This document shows positions 43,188 through 51,349 of a DNA stretch of 64,000 bases, piece by piece. The stretch is taken from NCBI RefSeq assembly GCF_013393185.1, contig NZ_QJQX01000080.1, positions 67,001 to 131,000 of the forward strand, written 5' to 3'. A program made the translations under genes and the position numbers. The DNA comes from Sphingobium lactosutens (GTDB lineage Bacteria; Pseudomonadota; Alphaproteobacteria; Sphingomonadales; Sphingomonadaceae). The notes beneath the pieces were generated by a model. The model was not told where the DNA came from and ran no database searches. It was given only the letters and a program-made list of their open reading frames with translations. The number at the start of each line of letters is the position of its first letter. Positions within the stretch are counted from its first letter, which is position 1.

Positions 43188-43241
43188 CGAACAGTTAGAC
43201 TGATTTTATCTCTCTGACCAAGAAAGTCGGCAAGGTCTAGA
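43188..43241. promoter_or_regulatory. Shared promoter/operator motif before pirin gene 1
   Basis: CGAACAG-N7-GATTTTATCYCTCTGA and a downstream AAAGT-N10-CTAGA element occur here with the same spacing as at 44042-44095. The location between a LysR gene and a pirin gene fits a LysR-type operator overlapping the promoter. Confidence 0.65.
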
Positions 43242-43298
43242 GCCATCTCCAACAGGGACGCCCACTTCCCTTGGCGGCGTCCCACAGGAGATACGGAC

Positions 43299-43997
43299 AT
43301 GATCGAACTTCGCCCTTTTGACAGCCTCGGCGGCGCTAACCATGGCTGGCTGGATGCCAAGCATCATTTCTCGTTCGCGGGCTATCATGACCCGAAGCGG
43401 ATGCACTGGGGCAATCTGCGCGTCTGGAACGACGACACCATCGCGCCGCAGACCGGCTTCCCGCCGCACCCGCATCGCGACATGGAAATCATCACCTATG
43501 TCCGCGAAGGCGCGATCACCCATCAGGACAGCCTGGGCAACAAGGGGCGCACCGAAGCGGGCGACGTGCAGGTGATGAGCGCCGGCACCGGCATCCGCCA
43601 TTCGGAATATAATCTGGAGGATGTGACCACGAAGATCTTCCAGATCTGGATTCTCCCCACCCGCGACGGCGAAGCGCCCAGTTGGGGTGCGCGACCCTTT
43701 CCCAAGGGCGAACGCTCCGGTCAGTTCGTGACGCTGGCGTCGGGCTATGAGAATGACAATGACGCGCTGCCGATCCGCACCGATGCGCGGATCGTCGCGG
43801 CGACGCTGAAGGCCGGTGACAGCGCCGAATATCCTACGGCCAAGGATCGCAAGGCCTATCTGGTGCCCGCGACCGGCGCGATCGAAATCGACGGCGTCCG
43901 CGTCAACGCTCGTGATGGCGTTGCGATCAGCGATCTCGACGTGATCCGCGTCACCGCGATCGAGGATAGCGAGATCGTGCTGGTCGACGCAGCCTGA
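43299..43997 (+). CDS. Pirin family protein (YhaK/quercetinase-like) 1
   Basis: A 232-residue cupin-type pirin. The metal ligands are PPHPHRDMEIITY (two His near residues 57 and 59) and GTGIRHSEYN (His and Glu near 101-103), and a second cupin half follows. Pirins of this type can oxidise flavonols or regulate stress and redox responses. The start codon follows AGGAG closely. It is divergent from the LysR gene and part of the same regulatory unit. Confidence 0.9.
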   Translation: MIELRPFDSLGGANHGWLDAKHHFSFAGYHDPKRMHWGNLRVWNDDTIAPQTGFPPHPHRDMEIITYVREGAITHQDSLGNKGRTEAGDVQVMSAGTGIRHSEYNLEDVTTKIFQIWILPTRDGEAPSWGARPFPKGERSGQFVTLASGYENDNDALPIRTDARIVAATLKAGDSAEYPTAKDRKAYLVPATGAIEIDGVRVNARDGVAISDLDVIRVTAIEDSEIVLVDAA

Positions 43998-44041
43998 CGA
44001 CAGGAGAGGGCGCGTAACCCGCGCGCCCTTTTCAACTCTAT

Positions 44042-44095
44042 CGAACAGATCCACCGATTTTATCCCTCTGATCCGCAAAGTGTTGATGGGCTAGA
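44042..44095 (+). promoter_or_regulatory. Shared promoter/operator motif before ORF 44134 and pirin gene 2
   Basis: This is the second copy of the motif at 43188-43241: CGAACAG at 44042-44048, GATTTTATCCCTCTGA seven bases further on, AAAGT, and CTAGA. Identical element order and spacing in two promoters of one locus indicate a common regulator. Confidence 0.65.
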
Positions 44096-44133
44096 AGGAT
44101 TGCATCAGGACGAAGACGAAGGAGGCTCTGCCC

Positions 44134-44454
44134 ATGCTGAACATCGCAACCCCGCGCCTCAGCCCCGCCGAATGGCAGGACGTGCAGGCCACCCTTTCCG
44201 CCGTCGCCGATTGCGGTTGCGGCCAGCCCGCCGCCGCCGGTTCGATGCGATCGCGCATCGCCCATGCGGTCGACGCGCTGATCGGGCCGAAGAAGGATGC
44301 CCCGGTGGCCCTGCCCACCCATCTGCTTCCGGTCCGCGATTTCCTCTGCGAAACCGGCCGTACCCGCCGGATCGCGGAACGCCATGTTCCCACGCTCGCC
44401 GCGCAGGGCTTTTCCCGCGGCCAGATCGAAGCGCTGGCGCTGCTCGGCGCCTGA
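44134..44454 (+). CDS. Small unknown protein between pirin genes
   Basis: A 106-residue protein with no signal peptide. A CGCGQ motif sits near residue 28 and the C-terminal half is helical (RRIAERHVPTLAAQGFSRGQIEALALLGA). It follows GGAGG and its own promoter motif and precedes pirin gene 2 by 35 bases, so it is likely co-expressed. No family is recognised. It may be a small regulatory or metal-related partner of the pirins. Confidence 0.6.
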   Translation: MLNIATPRLSPAEWQDVQATLSAVADCGCGQPAAAGSMRSRIAHAVDALIGPKKDAPVALPTHLLPVRDFLCETGRTRRIAERHVPTLAAQGFSRGQIEALALLGA

Positions 44455-44489
44455 CCCTCCCATTTTCCGATCCCGAAAGGTCCAGTCCC

Positions 44490-45386
44490 ATGTCCATCCG
44501 CACTTCCGAGGTCGACGGCGTCGACATGATCATCCTTCCCCCCGTCCGTGACCTGGGCGACGGCTTTTCCGTCCGCCGGGCGCTGCCGTCCGCGCATCGC
44601 CGCATGGTCGGGCCTTTCATCTTCTTCGACCAGATGGGCGAGGCAGTCTTCAACAGTGGCGAAGGGCTGGACGTCCGTCCCCACCCGCATATCGGCCTCG
44701 CCACCGTGACCTACCTGCTGGATGGTGAGATATTGCATCGTGACTCGGTCGGGTCGATCCAGCCGATCCGGCCGGGCGAGGTGAACTGGATGACGGCGGG
44801 CAGCGGCATCGTCCATAGCGAACGTACCTCCGACGAGAACCGCGCCAGGGGCGGCAAGCTGTTCGGCCTCCAGACCTGGGTTGCGCTGCCGACGCAGTTT
44901 GAGGAAACCGATCCCGGTTTTTCCCATCACAAAGCGCACGAGATTCCGACCATCGAGGATGCGGGGACGCGCCTCACCCTGATCGCGGGCAGCTCCGACG
45001 GCCTAGTGTCGCCGGTGAAGACCTATTCCGACATGGTCTATGCCGACATCGCGCTGCAGGACGGCGCGCGCTATCAGCTCAAGGCCGAGCATGTCGAACG
45101 CGCCATCTATGTCGTGGCGGGCGAGGTCGAGGTGATCGGCCAGACCGGCGGCTTTGCAACCGGGGAACTGGTGGTGTTCAAGCCCGGCGCGGAGATCGTC
45201 CTGCGGGCCAGGGGCGGTGCGCGGCTGATGCTGCTGGGCGGCGAGCCGCTGCCGGAGAAGCGCAACATCTACTGGAACTTCGTCTCTTCCTCGGCCGATC
45301 GGATCGAGCAGGCCAAGGCCGACTGGCAGGCCCAGCGCTTCGCCCCGGTGCCGGAGGAAAGCGAGTTCATCCCGCTGCCGGCCTGA
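44490..45386 (+). CDS. Pirin family protein 2
   Basis: A 298-residue bicupin pirin, longer than gene 1. The metal ligands are visible in RPHPHIGLATVTYLLDGE (two His) and GSGIVHSERTSDEN (His and Glu). The C-terminal domain contains the typical YWNFVSSSADRIEQAKADW. Members act as quercetin 2,3-dioxygenases or as redox-sensitive regulators. It lies downstream of ORF 44134 and ends at a bidirectional terminator. Confidence 0.9.
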   Translation: MSIRTSEVDGVDMIILPPVRDLGDGFSVRRALPSAHRRMVGPFIFFDQMGEAVFNSGEGLDVRPHPHIGLATVTYLLDGEILHRDSVGSIQPIRPGEVNWMTAGSGIVHSERTSDENRARGGKLFGLQTWVALPTQFEETDPGFSHHKAHEIPTIEDAGTRLTLIAGSSDGLVSPVKTYSDMVYADIALQDGARYQLKAEHVERAIYVVAGEVEVIGQTGGFATGELVVFKPGAEIVLRARGGARLMLLGGEPLPEKRNIYWNFVSSSADRIEQAKADWQAQRFAPVPEESEFIPLPA

Positions 45387-45394
45387 TATCACCC

Positions 45395-45438
45395 AAAAGC
45401 AAACGCCCGGTCTCTGGAGAGGCCGGGCGTTATGCTTT
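45395..45438. terminator. Bidirectional terminator between pirin 2 and bamE
   Basis: The arms AACGCCCGG (45402-45410) and CCGGGCGTT (45423-45431) are flanked by AAAGC/GCTTT, giving a T-run in both directions between convergent genes. Confidence 0.8.
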
Positions 45439-45948
45439 CTAGCTGCCGTTCGGGCCGCCGCTGCCGGGACCACCCGCACCGCCCATGCCGCCGGCGCCGA
45501 CCGCGCCGATATTGCCGAAAATCTCGTCGAACAGGCTGCGATGGCGGCCCAGCGTCGGGGTCTTGTCGCCGGTCGGCGAGATGTGCGCGACCTGTTCCAG
45601 CCCCATGCGATCGACCGCCACGACGTTGCCGGCCGCGTCGAAGCGCACGCGCAGCACGGTCTGGTCGACCGGCTTGGGGTTGGAGAAGGCGAGCGAGCGC
45701 ATGTTGCGCGAGACATAATACCAGTCCTGCTCACCGAATTGCGAGGCGAAGCTGGGGCGGCCCAGCGTGCCTTCCACCGATGCGCGATTGTCGATGCCGG
45801 GCTGGACCGAGTCCACCAGCAGCTTATCGACCTGATAGCCCTGATGCGTGCGGATGCGGGTGCAGGCTGACGTGCCGAGCAGCAGCGCGCTGAGGCCGAC
45901 GGCGATCAAGACGCGCCCGCGGCGGGAATGGCGGCTGAACTGAGGCAT
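45439..45948 (-). CDS. bamE: Outer-membrane assembly lipoprotein BamE (SmpA/OmlA)
   Basis: A 169-residue lipoprotein from ATG 45948. The signal peptide is Arg-rich (SRHSRRGRVLIAVGLSALLLG) and the lipobox is TSAC (Cys 29). The SmpA/OmlA core is VDSVQPGIDNRASVEGTLGRPS and WYYVSRNMRSLAF. The C-terminal 30 residues are Gly-rich, unusual for the family. BamE supports outer-membrane protein folding by BAM. It is divergent from the bc1 chaperone gene. Confidence 0.9.
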   Translation of the reverse strand: MPQFSRHSRRGRVLIAVGLSALLLGTSACTRIRTHQGYQVDKLLVDSVQPGIDNRASVEGTLGRPSFASQFGEQDWYYVSRNMRSLAFSNPKPVDQTVLRVRFDAAGNVVAVDRMGLEQVAHISPTGDKTPTLGRHRSLFDEIFGNIGAVGAGGMGGAGGPGSGGPNGS

Positions 45949-46112
45949 GAACGTCTCCTGCGGGGGCATGTCCCGCGAACCCGATAAAACTGATGCCGCC
46001 ATTGCATTGGGCGGCGCAGCGATCAATATGGAAATGCGCAAGCCCCGGCAAGGGGCGCAAAACATCGGACGGCGCGTGGCCGGCCGATCCGTCATGAAAA
46101 GCCGTCCCGATC

Positions 46113-46637
46113 ATGCCCAGCACCTCCTCCTTCCTCCAGCGCTTCTTCGGTCGCACCGATCCGCGGGAGGGGTTGCGGCCGCTCTATCATGCGGTGGTCG
46201 GCGAAGGGCGGCAGCCGCACTGGTATGTGGACGGCGCCGTGCCCGACACGCTCGACGGCCGGTTCGACATGATCGTCGCCATATTGGCGCAGGCGCTGAT
46301 CCGGCTGGAGCAGTTGGGCGCAACCCAGGAAAGCGTCTGGCTGACCGAGTTGTTCGTCGACGACATGGACGGGCAGTTGCGGCAGGAGGGCGTGGGCGAT
46401 GTCGTGGTCGGCAAGCATGTTGGCCGAATGATGAGCGCGCTCGGCGGACGGATCAGCGCTTATCGTGCGGCGTTGACCGAAGGCGCGGATTTTGCTGAGG
46501 CGCTGCGCCGTAACCTCTATCGCGGCGCAGGCGTCGCCGATGCGGCGGTCGCTCATGTCGAGGGCAGGCTGCGCGAGCGCTGGACGCGGCTGGGTTGCCT
46601 GACGCGCGACGCCCTGCTGGCAGGAGATCTTGGATGA
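46113..46637 (+). CDS. Ubiquinol-cytochrome c chaperone family protein
   Basis: A 174-residue helical protein of the CBP3 (UQCC1) type: FFGRTDPREGLRPLYHAVVGEGRQPHWYVDGAVPDTLDGRFDMI in parts, and VWLTELFVDDMDGQLRQEGVGDVVVGKHVG. It assists assembly of cytochrome bc1. The order bamE / chaperone / DUF177 is standard for alphaproteobacteria. Its stop overlaps the DUF177 ATG by four bases. Confidence 0.88.
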   Translation: MPSTSSFLQRFFGRTDPREGLRPLYHAVVGEGRQPHWYVDGAVPDTLDGRFDMIVAILAQALIRLEQLGATQESVWLTELFVDDMDGQLRQEGVGDVVVGKHVGRMMSALGGRISAYRAALTEGADFAEALRRNLYRGAGVADAAVAHVEGRLRERWTRLGCLTRDALLAGDLG

Positions 46638-47158
46638 CCGATACCCCTGAATTTTCCCGTCCCGTGAAGGCCGATCAGGTCAAGCGGCTGACCGGGGATA
46701 CCCATATCGAAGCCGATGCGACCGAGCGCGAGGCATTGGCGCGCCGCTTCGGCCTGTCGTCCTTCGATCGGCTGGAGGCGGATTACAGCCTGACGGAAGA
46801 GAATGGCGCGATCATGGCGCGGGGACGGGTGCGCGCGGCGCTGGCCCAGCCCTGCGTCGCGACCGGTGTGCCGGTGCCCGAGACGATCGACACCGATTTC
46901 GTGCTGCGTTTCGTGGTCGAGGGCGAAGGCGTGCCCGAGGGCGAGGAACTGGAACTGGACGCCGAGGATTGCGACACGATCGGCTTTGACGGGCAGGTGG
47001 TCGATATGGGCGAAGCAGTGGCCGAGACGGTGGCGCTGGCGGTGACGCCTTTCCCGCGATCGCCGGATGCCGATACCTATCTGAAAGAGGCGGGCGTGCT
47101 GAGCGAGGAGCAGGCCAGCCCCTTCGCCGCGCTGCTTGGCCTCAAGGACAAGAAATAG
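46634..47158 (+). CDS. DUF177 (YceD) family protein
   Basis: A 174-residue protein of the YceD/DUF177 group with conserved RLEADYSLTEENGAIMARGRVRAALAQPCVATGVP and a C-terminal SPFAALLGLKDKK. The family is linked to 23S rRNA accumulation and usually sits beside rpmF and plsX. Neither is present here. The four-base overlap with the upstream gene shows coupling. Confidence 0.88.
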   Translation: MTDTPEFSRPVKADQVKRLTGDTHIEADATEREALARRFGLSSFDRLEADYSLTEENGAIMARGRVRAALAQPCVATGVPVPETIDTDFVLRFVVEGEGVPEGEELELDAEDCDTIGFDGQVVDMGEAVAETVALAVTPFPRSPDADTYLKEAGVLSEEQASPFAALLGLKDKK

Positions 47159-47161
47159 ACG

Positions 47162-47713
47162 ATGCGGCGGCTGATCCCCGCCACGCTTTTGATTGGCGGG
47201 GCAGCGGGCGTGCAGGCGCGGCCGGCACGACGGATCTCGGCGCCCCTGATTGGTGAGACGATCGTGCGCGGCCAATGGGCCAAGGCGGAGAATCGCGCTG
47301 ATTGCGCGCCGCTTGGTCTGGTGTCGGACGGGCGGGCGCAGGGTGTGGCGCGGGCCGCCAATTTCAGCGGCGGCTGGGCGGTGGCCTTCGACCTTCCCGG
47401 CATGCGCAGCGCCTATGGCTTTGCCGGGACCGGCCTGCTGCCCGATGATGACCAGCCCGATAGCGTCCAGCGCGAGCGGCTGACGAAGCAATGGCCATCG
47501 ACGCGTGATCTGCGCAAGCTGCCCGCGCCCGCCTTCGCCGGTTATGGGCTGATGGGCGCAAAGCCCTATCCGGCCGCCAATCCGTCCGGCAAGGGGCTTG
47601 AATCGCTCGCCTATCTGCGGATCGGCGGGCAGCGCTGCACCTATAATGTCTGGAGCCGGTTGAGCCGCGCGCATCTCGAATCGCTGCTCGACAATCTGCG
47701 TATCCTTCGCTGA
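47162..47713 (+). CDS. Exported hypothetical protein
   Basis: A 183-residue protein with an N-terminal hydrophobic segment (residues 3-17) that may be a signal peptide. It is otherwise soluble, with a few Cys residues (ENRADCAPL, GQRCTYNV) that may form a disulfide. It follows DUF177 by three bases and precedes dinB by 52 bases, so it is likely in the same transcript. No function is recognised. Confidence 0.65.
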   Translation: MRRLIPATLLIGGAAGVQARPARRISAPLIGETIVRGQWAKAENRADCAPLGLVSDGRAQGVARAANFSGGWAVAFDLPGMRSAYGFAGTGLLPDDDQPDSVQRERLTKQWPSTRDLRKLPAPAFAGYGLMGAKPYPAANPSGKGLESLAYLRIGGQRCTYNVWSRLSRAHLESLLDNLRILR

Positions 47714-47765
47714 CGACAGCTCCGGCGTTTCCCTTTCGTTCCGCGCTGTGGCATAGGGTGACGCC

Positions 47766-48845
47766 ATGGACTCGCCGCTGCGCAAGATCATCCATATCGA
47801 CATGGACGCCTTTTATGCGTCGGTGGAGCAGCGCGACGATCCCGCGCTGCGCGGCAAGCCGATCGCGGTGGGCGGCGGTGGGCCGCGCGGGGTGGTGGCG
47901 ACATGCAGCTATGAAGCGCGCAAGTTTGGTGTGCGATCGGCCATGCCCGGTGCGCGGGCGCGGCGGCTCTGCACCGACCTCATTTTCGTGAAGCCCCGCT
48001 TTGAGGTGTATCGCGCCGTGTCCGCGCAGGTGCGGGAGATATTCAGCCGCTTCACCGACATGATCCAGCCGCTCTCGCTGGACGAGGCCTATCTGGACGT
48101 CACGGTGAACAAGTTCGGCATCGCGTCGGCGACGCAGGTGGCCGAAGAGATCAGGCGGATGATCCGGGAGGAAACCGGTCTCACCGCATCGGCCGGCGTG
48201 TCCTACAACAAGCTGATCGCCAAGCTGGCGTCGGACCAGAACAAGCCCGACGGCATCTGCGTGGTGCGGCCGAGCGAGGGGGCGGCCTTCATCGCCGCCA
48301 TGCCGGTGCGGCGCATCCATGGCGTGGGGCCGGTCACGGCGAAGCGGATGCAGGAACTGGGGATCGAGACCGGCGCGGACCTGCGCGACCGCGACATGCG
48401 CTTTCTCCACGCCCATTTCGGCAGTTCGGCCGACTATTATTACCGCGCCTCTCGCGGCGAGGACGACCGGCCAGTGCGCGAACGGCAGGAGCGCAAGTCG
48501 GTGAGCGTCGAGGATACGTTCTTCGACGATCTGGTCGAGGAGGCGGCTCTGGTGGCGGAACTGGACCGGATCGCGGCGAATCTCTGGACCCGGATCGAGA
48601 AGGCGCAGGCCTGGGGCCGGACGGTGGTGCTGAAGGTGAAGTTCGCGGATTTCCGCATCATCACCCGGTCGCGCAGCTTTTCAGCGCCGGTGCGATCGCC
48701 GGATCAACTGGCGCAGGCGGCGCGGGACTTGCTGCGGGCTCAGTTGCCGCTGCGCATGGGCGCGCGGCTATTGGGGCTGGGGGTGCATAATCTGGAGGCG
48801 GAAGAAGAAGGCGAACAGGGCGAGCAGCTCGCCCTGTTGCTGTGA
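47766..48845 (+). CDS. dinB: DNA polymerase IV (DinB), translesion
   Basis: A 359-residue Y-family polymerase. Catalytic motif I is IHIDMDAFYASVEQRDDP (Asp 9 region), motif II is SLDEAYLDV, and the fingers/thumb region is SAGVSYNKLIAKLASDQNKP. A helix-hairpin-helix and a C-terminal little finger follow. The C-terminal tail ends QLALLL, a likely beta-clamp-binding peptide. A 3' palindrome at 48813-48837 may end transcription. No SOS box was found. Confidence 0.95.
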   Translation: MDSPLRKIIHIDMDAFYASVEQRDDPALRGKPIAVGGGGPRGVVATCSYEARKFGVRSAMPGARARRLCTDLIFVKPRFEVYRAVSAQVREIFSRFTDMIQPLSLDEAYLDVTVNKFGIASATQVAEEIRRMIREETGLTASAGVSYNKLIAKLASDQNKPDGICVVRPSEGAAFIAAMPVRRIHGVGPVTAKRMQELGIETGADLRDRDMRFLHAHFGSSADYYYRASRGEDDRPVRERQERKSVSVEDTFFDDLVEEAALVAELDRIAANLWTRIEKAQAWGRTVVLKVKFADFRIITRSRSFSAPVRSPDQLAQAARDLLRAQLPLRMGARLLGLGVHNLEAEEEGEQGEQLALLL

Positions 48846-48851
48846 CGCCTG

Positions 48852-49661
48852 TCAGAAGGGCAGCCAGTTCCGCTTTTCGGTGAACTTCATGTAACCGGCG
48901 TTGACGCCCAGCCGATAGCCCACCCCCAGCCGGATCGGGATCAGCACAACATTACCCCAGCGCAGATAGCTCGCGGTGAAGCCGCCCACCAGATAAGCGG
49001 TGCCCTCCGCCGCTGGGAAGCGGTGGTAGAGATCCTGCGTATCGTAGAGATTATAGACCAGCACGAAAGTGTTGGACGCGTTGCCGCCGACGTCGAAGCC
49101 GATCGACGGGCCGGTCCAGTAGACCTCGCGCTTGCCCTCAATCTTGTGGTTGAGCGTGCCGGAGCCATAACGCAGCCCGACGACGAAAGCGCCCGACGCC
49201 TCGCGACCGGCGATATAGGCGTTGGGGCGGCCCTGATCCTTCAGGATCTTCTCGATGATGCCGGCCAGACCTTCCGCGCCCTTGCCAAACACGCCTTCGG
49301 CCGCGCCGATCAGATCATCCTGCTGATAGGAATCCCCCGGCGCAATCGTGGAGGGCGGCGAATCGGCCGTCACTGGCGCGCCGGTTGCCGTAGTGCCGCT
49401 GGAAGGCGGTGCGGTGACGGGAGGCGGCGGATTATAGCTGGTGCCGCTGTTTGGGCTGACGCTGGTATCCACGCCCGGATCGGTCGGCGCGCTGTTGGCG
49501 GGCGGCGGCGGAGCGAGGTCGGCGTCGATCGCCGTATTGGGATCGATGGTGCGTACCTGCGCCGAGGCGACGACCGGCGATAGCGCCATGCCCGCCAGCG
49601 CGGCGACCAGTGCGGCTGCGCGCGCGATGCGGACGCCATTGCGCCCATTGATGCCGATCAT
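48852..49661 (-). CDS. eipA: EipA/DUF1134 family envelope protein
   Basis: From ATG 49661 (GGGGAG ten bases upstream) the product is 269 residues. A signal peptide ends VASA-QVRT. A Pro/Thr-rich linker (residues about 40-100) leads to the DUF1134 domain: YIAGREASGAFVVGLRYGSGTL, VYWTGPSIGFDVGGNASNTFVLVYN and LGVGYRLGVNAGYMKFTEKRNWLPF. EipA is a periplasmic protein needed for envelope integrity in Brucella and conserved in alphaproteobacteria. Longer starts are open but lack ribosome binding sites. Confidence 0.88.
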   Translation of the reverse strand: MIGINGRNGVRIARAAALVAALAGMALSPVVASAQVRTIDPNTAIDADLAPPPPANSAPTDPGVDTSVSPNSGTSYNPPPPVTAPPSSGTTATGAPVTADSPPSTIAPGDSYQQDDLIGAAEGVFGKGAEGLAGIIEKILKDQGRPNAYIAGREASGAFVVGLRYGSGTLNHKIEGKREVYWTGPSIGFDVGGNASNTFVLVYNLYDTQDLYHRFPAAEGTAYLVGGFTASYLRWGNVVLIPIRLGVGYRLGVNAGYMKFTEKRNWLPF

Positions 49662-49893
49662 GCCCGATACTCCCCGGAAGCCCGCTCTTGAAACCATAGT
49701 CCAGATTATCGGCTTCGAAGCTGAAACGACAATGAACGAACGGCGACCCGAGTCCATTCCACGCCGGATCGAATCCGATAATCGCCGCATAGCGTAAAAA
49801 ATCCGCACTGAGGACCGTTGCCATGCCGCAAAGCCCTCGCTATAGCCGCGCCCAGCCACTGCTCCTCTCCACAAGAGAAGGGCAAATCCGTGC

Positions 49894-49985
49894 GGAGACG
49901 TGGGTGAGTGGCTGAAACCAGCGGTTTGCTAAACCGTCGTAGCCTTAAGGGGCTACCGAGGGTTCGAATCCCTCCGTCTCCGCCA
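49894..49985 (+). tRNA. tRNA-Ser (anticodon GCT)
   Basis: The acceptor stem GGAGACG pairs with CGTCTCC before G and an encoded CCA. The anticodon stem encloses TTGCTAA (anticodon GCT). A long variable arm (GTAGCCTTAAGGGGCTAC) marks a class II tRNA, and the T-loop is GGTTCGAATCC. Confidence 0.97.
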
Positions 49986-50144
49986 CTTTTCTTTTCCGAT
50001 GATGAGAAAACGCCTTCGCCTTCGGGCGGAGGATCGTGGCATTTGCAGCTCTGGCGACTGCCGGTTTCCGAAAAGATGGCGATTGCAAACGATGCCCGAT
50101 CGCGGGCGCCGGTCACGACGCGTCAGCACCGGCGTCGGGCAACA

Positions 50145-50172
50145 AAAAAGCGGCTGTCGCCAGCCGCTTTTT
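50145..50172. terminator. Bidirectional terminator between tRNA-Ser and tRNA-Leu
   Basis: A perfect 12-bp stem (50145-50156 and 50161-50172) has A-run and T-run edges. It ends the convergent tRNA transcripts. Confidence 0.85.
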
Positions 50173-50197
50173 AGAGTTCTTGGCCCTGCCAGAAACA

Positions 50198-50284
50198 TGG
50201 TGCCCAGAAGAGGACTCGAACCTCCACGACCTTGCGATCGCCAGCACCTGAAGCTGGTGCGTCTACCAATTCCGCCATCTGGGC
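50198..50284 (-). tRNA. tRNA-Leu (anticodon CAG), copy 1
   Basis: On the minus strand the acceptor stem is GCCCAGA/TCTGGGC with an encoded CCA, the anticodon loop is TTCAGGT, and the T-loop is GGTTCGAGTCC. A class II variable arm is present. It is identical in sequence to copy 2. Confidence 0.97.
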
Positions 50285-50374
50285 ACGGGGTAGGAGGGCG
50301 CCTCTAGCGGGTGGCCCCGAAGCTGTCAACGCATTGTCTGTAGGGGGAGTGTGTTTTTGGCCTCTGCCAAAAAA

Positions 50375-50461
50375 TGGTGCCCAGAAGAGGACTCGAACCT
50401 CCACGACCTTGCGATCGCCAGCACCTGAAGCTGGTGCGTCTACCAATTCCGCCATCTGGGC
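50375..50461 (-). tRNA. tRNA-Leu (anticodon CAG), copy 2
   Basis: An 87-base copy identical to 50198-50284. The upstream 50 bases (GGGGTAGGAGGGCGCC...) are also duplicated with a few changes, so each copy carries its own promoter region. The spacer between the two copies holds a TTTTTGG stretch. Confidence 0.97.
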
Positions 50462-50581
50462 ACGGGGTAGGAGGGCGCCTCTAACGGTGGCCCCCGAAGC
50501 TGTCAACGCACGGCCCGCATTATTTTTTGGGTTTCGCAAAAAAGCCGGTTTAAGGGCAGGCGACGCCGTCTTGTCCAGGAT

Positions 50582-51349
50582 ATGAAAACGCCCATGACCA
50601 TCGCCGATCCCGCGCCGCCCGCCTTCCTCACCCGCCCTGACGGCTTGCGCCTGGCCTATCGCCATAGCGAAGGGACCGGGCCGACGCTGATCTTCCTGCC
50701 GGGCTACATGTCCGACATGGAAGGTGGGAAGGCGGTGGCGTTGCATGGCTGGGCGCAGGCGCAGGGACGGGCGATGCTGCGGCTCGACTATGTCGGCAAT
50801 GGCGCGAGCGAGGGGCGTTTTGCCGATGGCACGCTGGCGAGCTGGCGCGACGATGTGCTGCTGTTCCTCGATACGCTGATCGAGGGGGCTGTGGTGCTGG
50901 TCGGATCGTCGATGGGCGGCTGGCTGGCCTTGTTGGTAGCGCTGGCGCGGCCCGATCGGGTGGCGGGCGTGGTCGGCATCGCTGCCGCACCGGATTTCAC
51001 GGAGTGGGGCTTTACCGACGCGGACAAGGCGCTGCTGCGGACCGAGGGGCGGATCGAGGAACCGACGCCCTATGGCGACCAGCCCTATGTGACGACGCTG
51101 GGATTCTGGGAATCGGGACAGGCGCTGCGGCTGCTGGAGACGGAGATCGCGATCGACTGTCCGGTACGGCTGCTCCACGGGCAGGCCGATGCCGACGTGC
51201 CGTGGGAGATTGCGATCAGGAGCGCGGCGCGCCTGCGTTCATCCGATGTGCAGACGCTGCTGGTTAAGGATGGCGACCATCGCCTTTCCCGCGACGGCGA
51301 CATCGCTCTGCTGATCCGCACCGTCGCCAGCCTGCTGGACATATTGTGA
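50582..51349 (+). CDS. Alpha/beta hydrolase
   Basis: A 255-residue alpha/beta hydrolase. The oxyanion region is LIFLPGYMSDMEGGKAV and the nucleophile elbow is VGSSMGGWLALL with Ser near residue 110. Asp and His are in LHGQADADVPWEIA and DGDHRLS. It resembles the ABHD10/YcfP-like soluble thioesterase or lipase group. It overlaps the TPR gene. Confidence 0.87.
   Translation: MKTPMTIADPAPPAFLTRPDGLRLAYRHSEGTGPTLIFLPGYMSDMEGGKAVALHGWAQAQGRAMLRLDYVGNGASEGRFADGTLASWRDDVLLFLDTLIEGAVVLVGSSMGGWLALLVALARPDRVAGVVGIAAAPDFTEWGFTDADKALLRTEGRIEEPTPYGDQPYVTTLGFWESGQALRLLETEIAIDCPVRLLHGQADADVPWEIAIRSAARLRSSDVQTLLVKDGDHRLSRDGDIALLIRTVASLLDIL

Noticed and set aside
48813-48837. Palindrome at the end of dinB
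   Set aside because: It is in coding sequence (repeated Glu/Gln codons) and could be chance; kept only as a weak terminator note.
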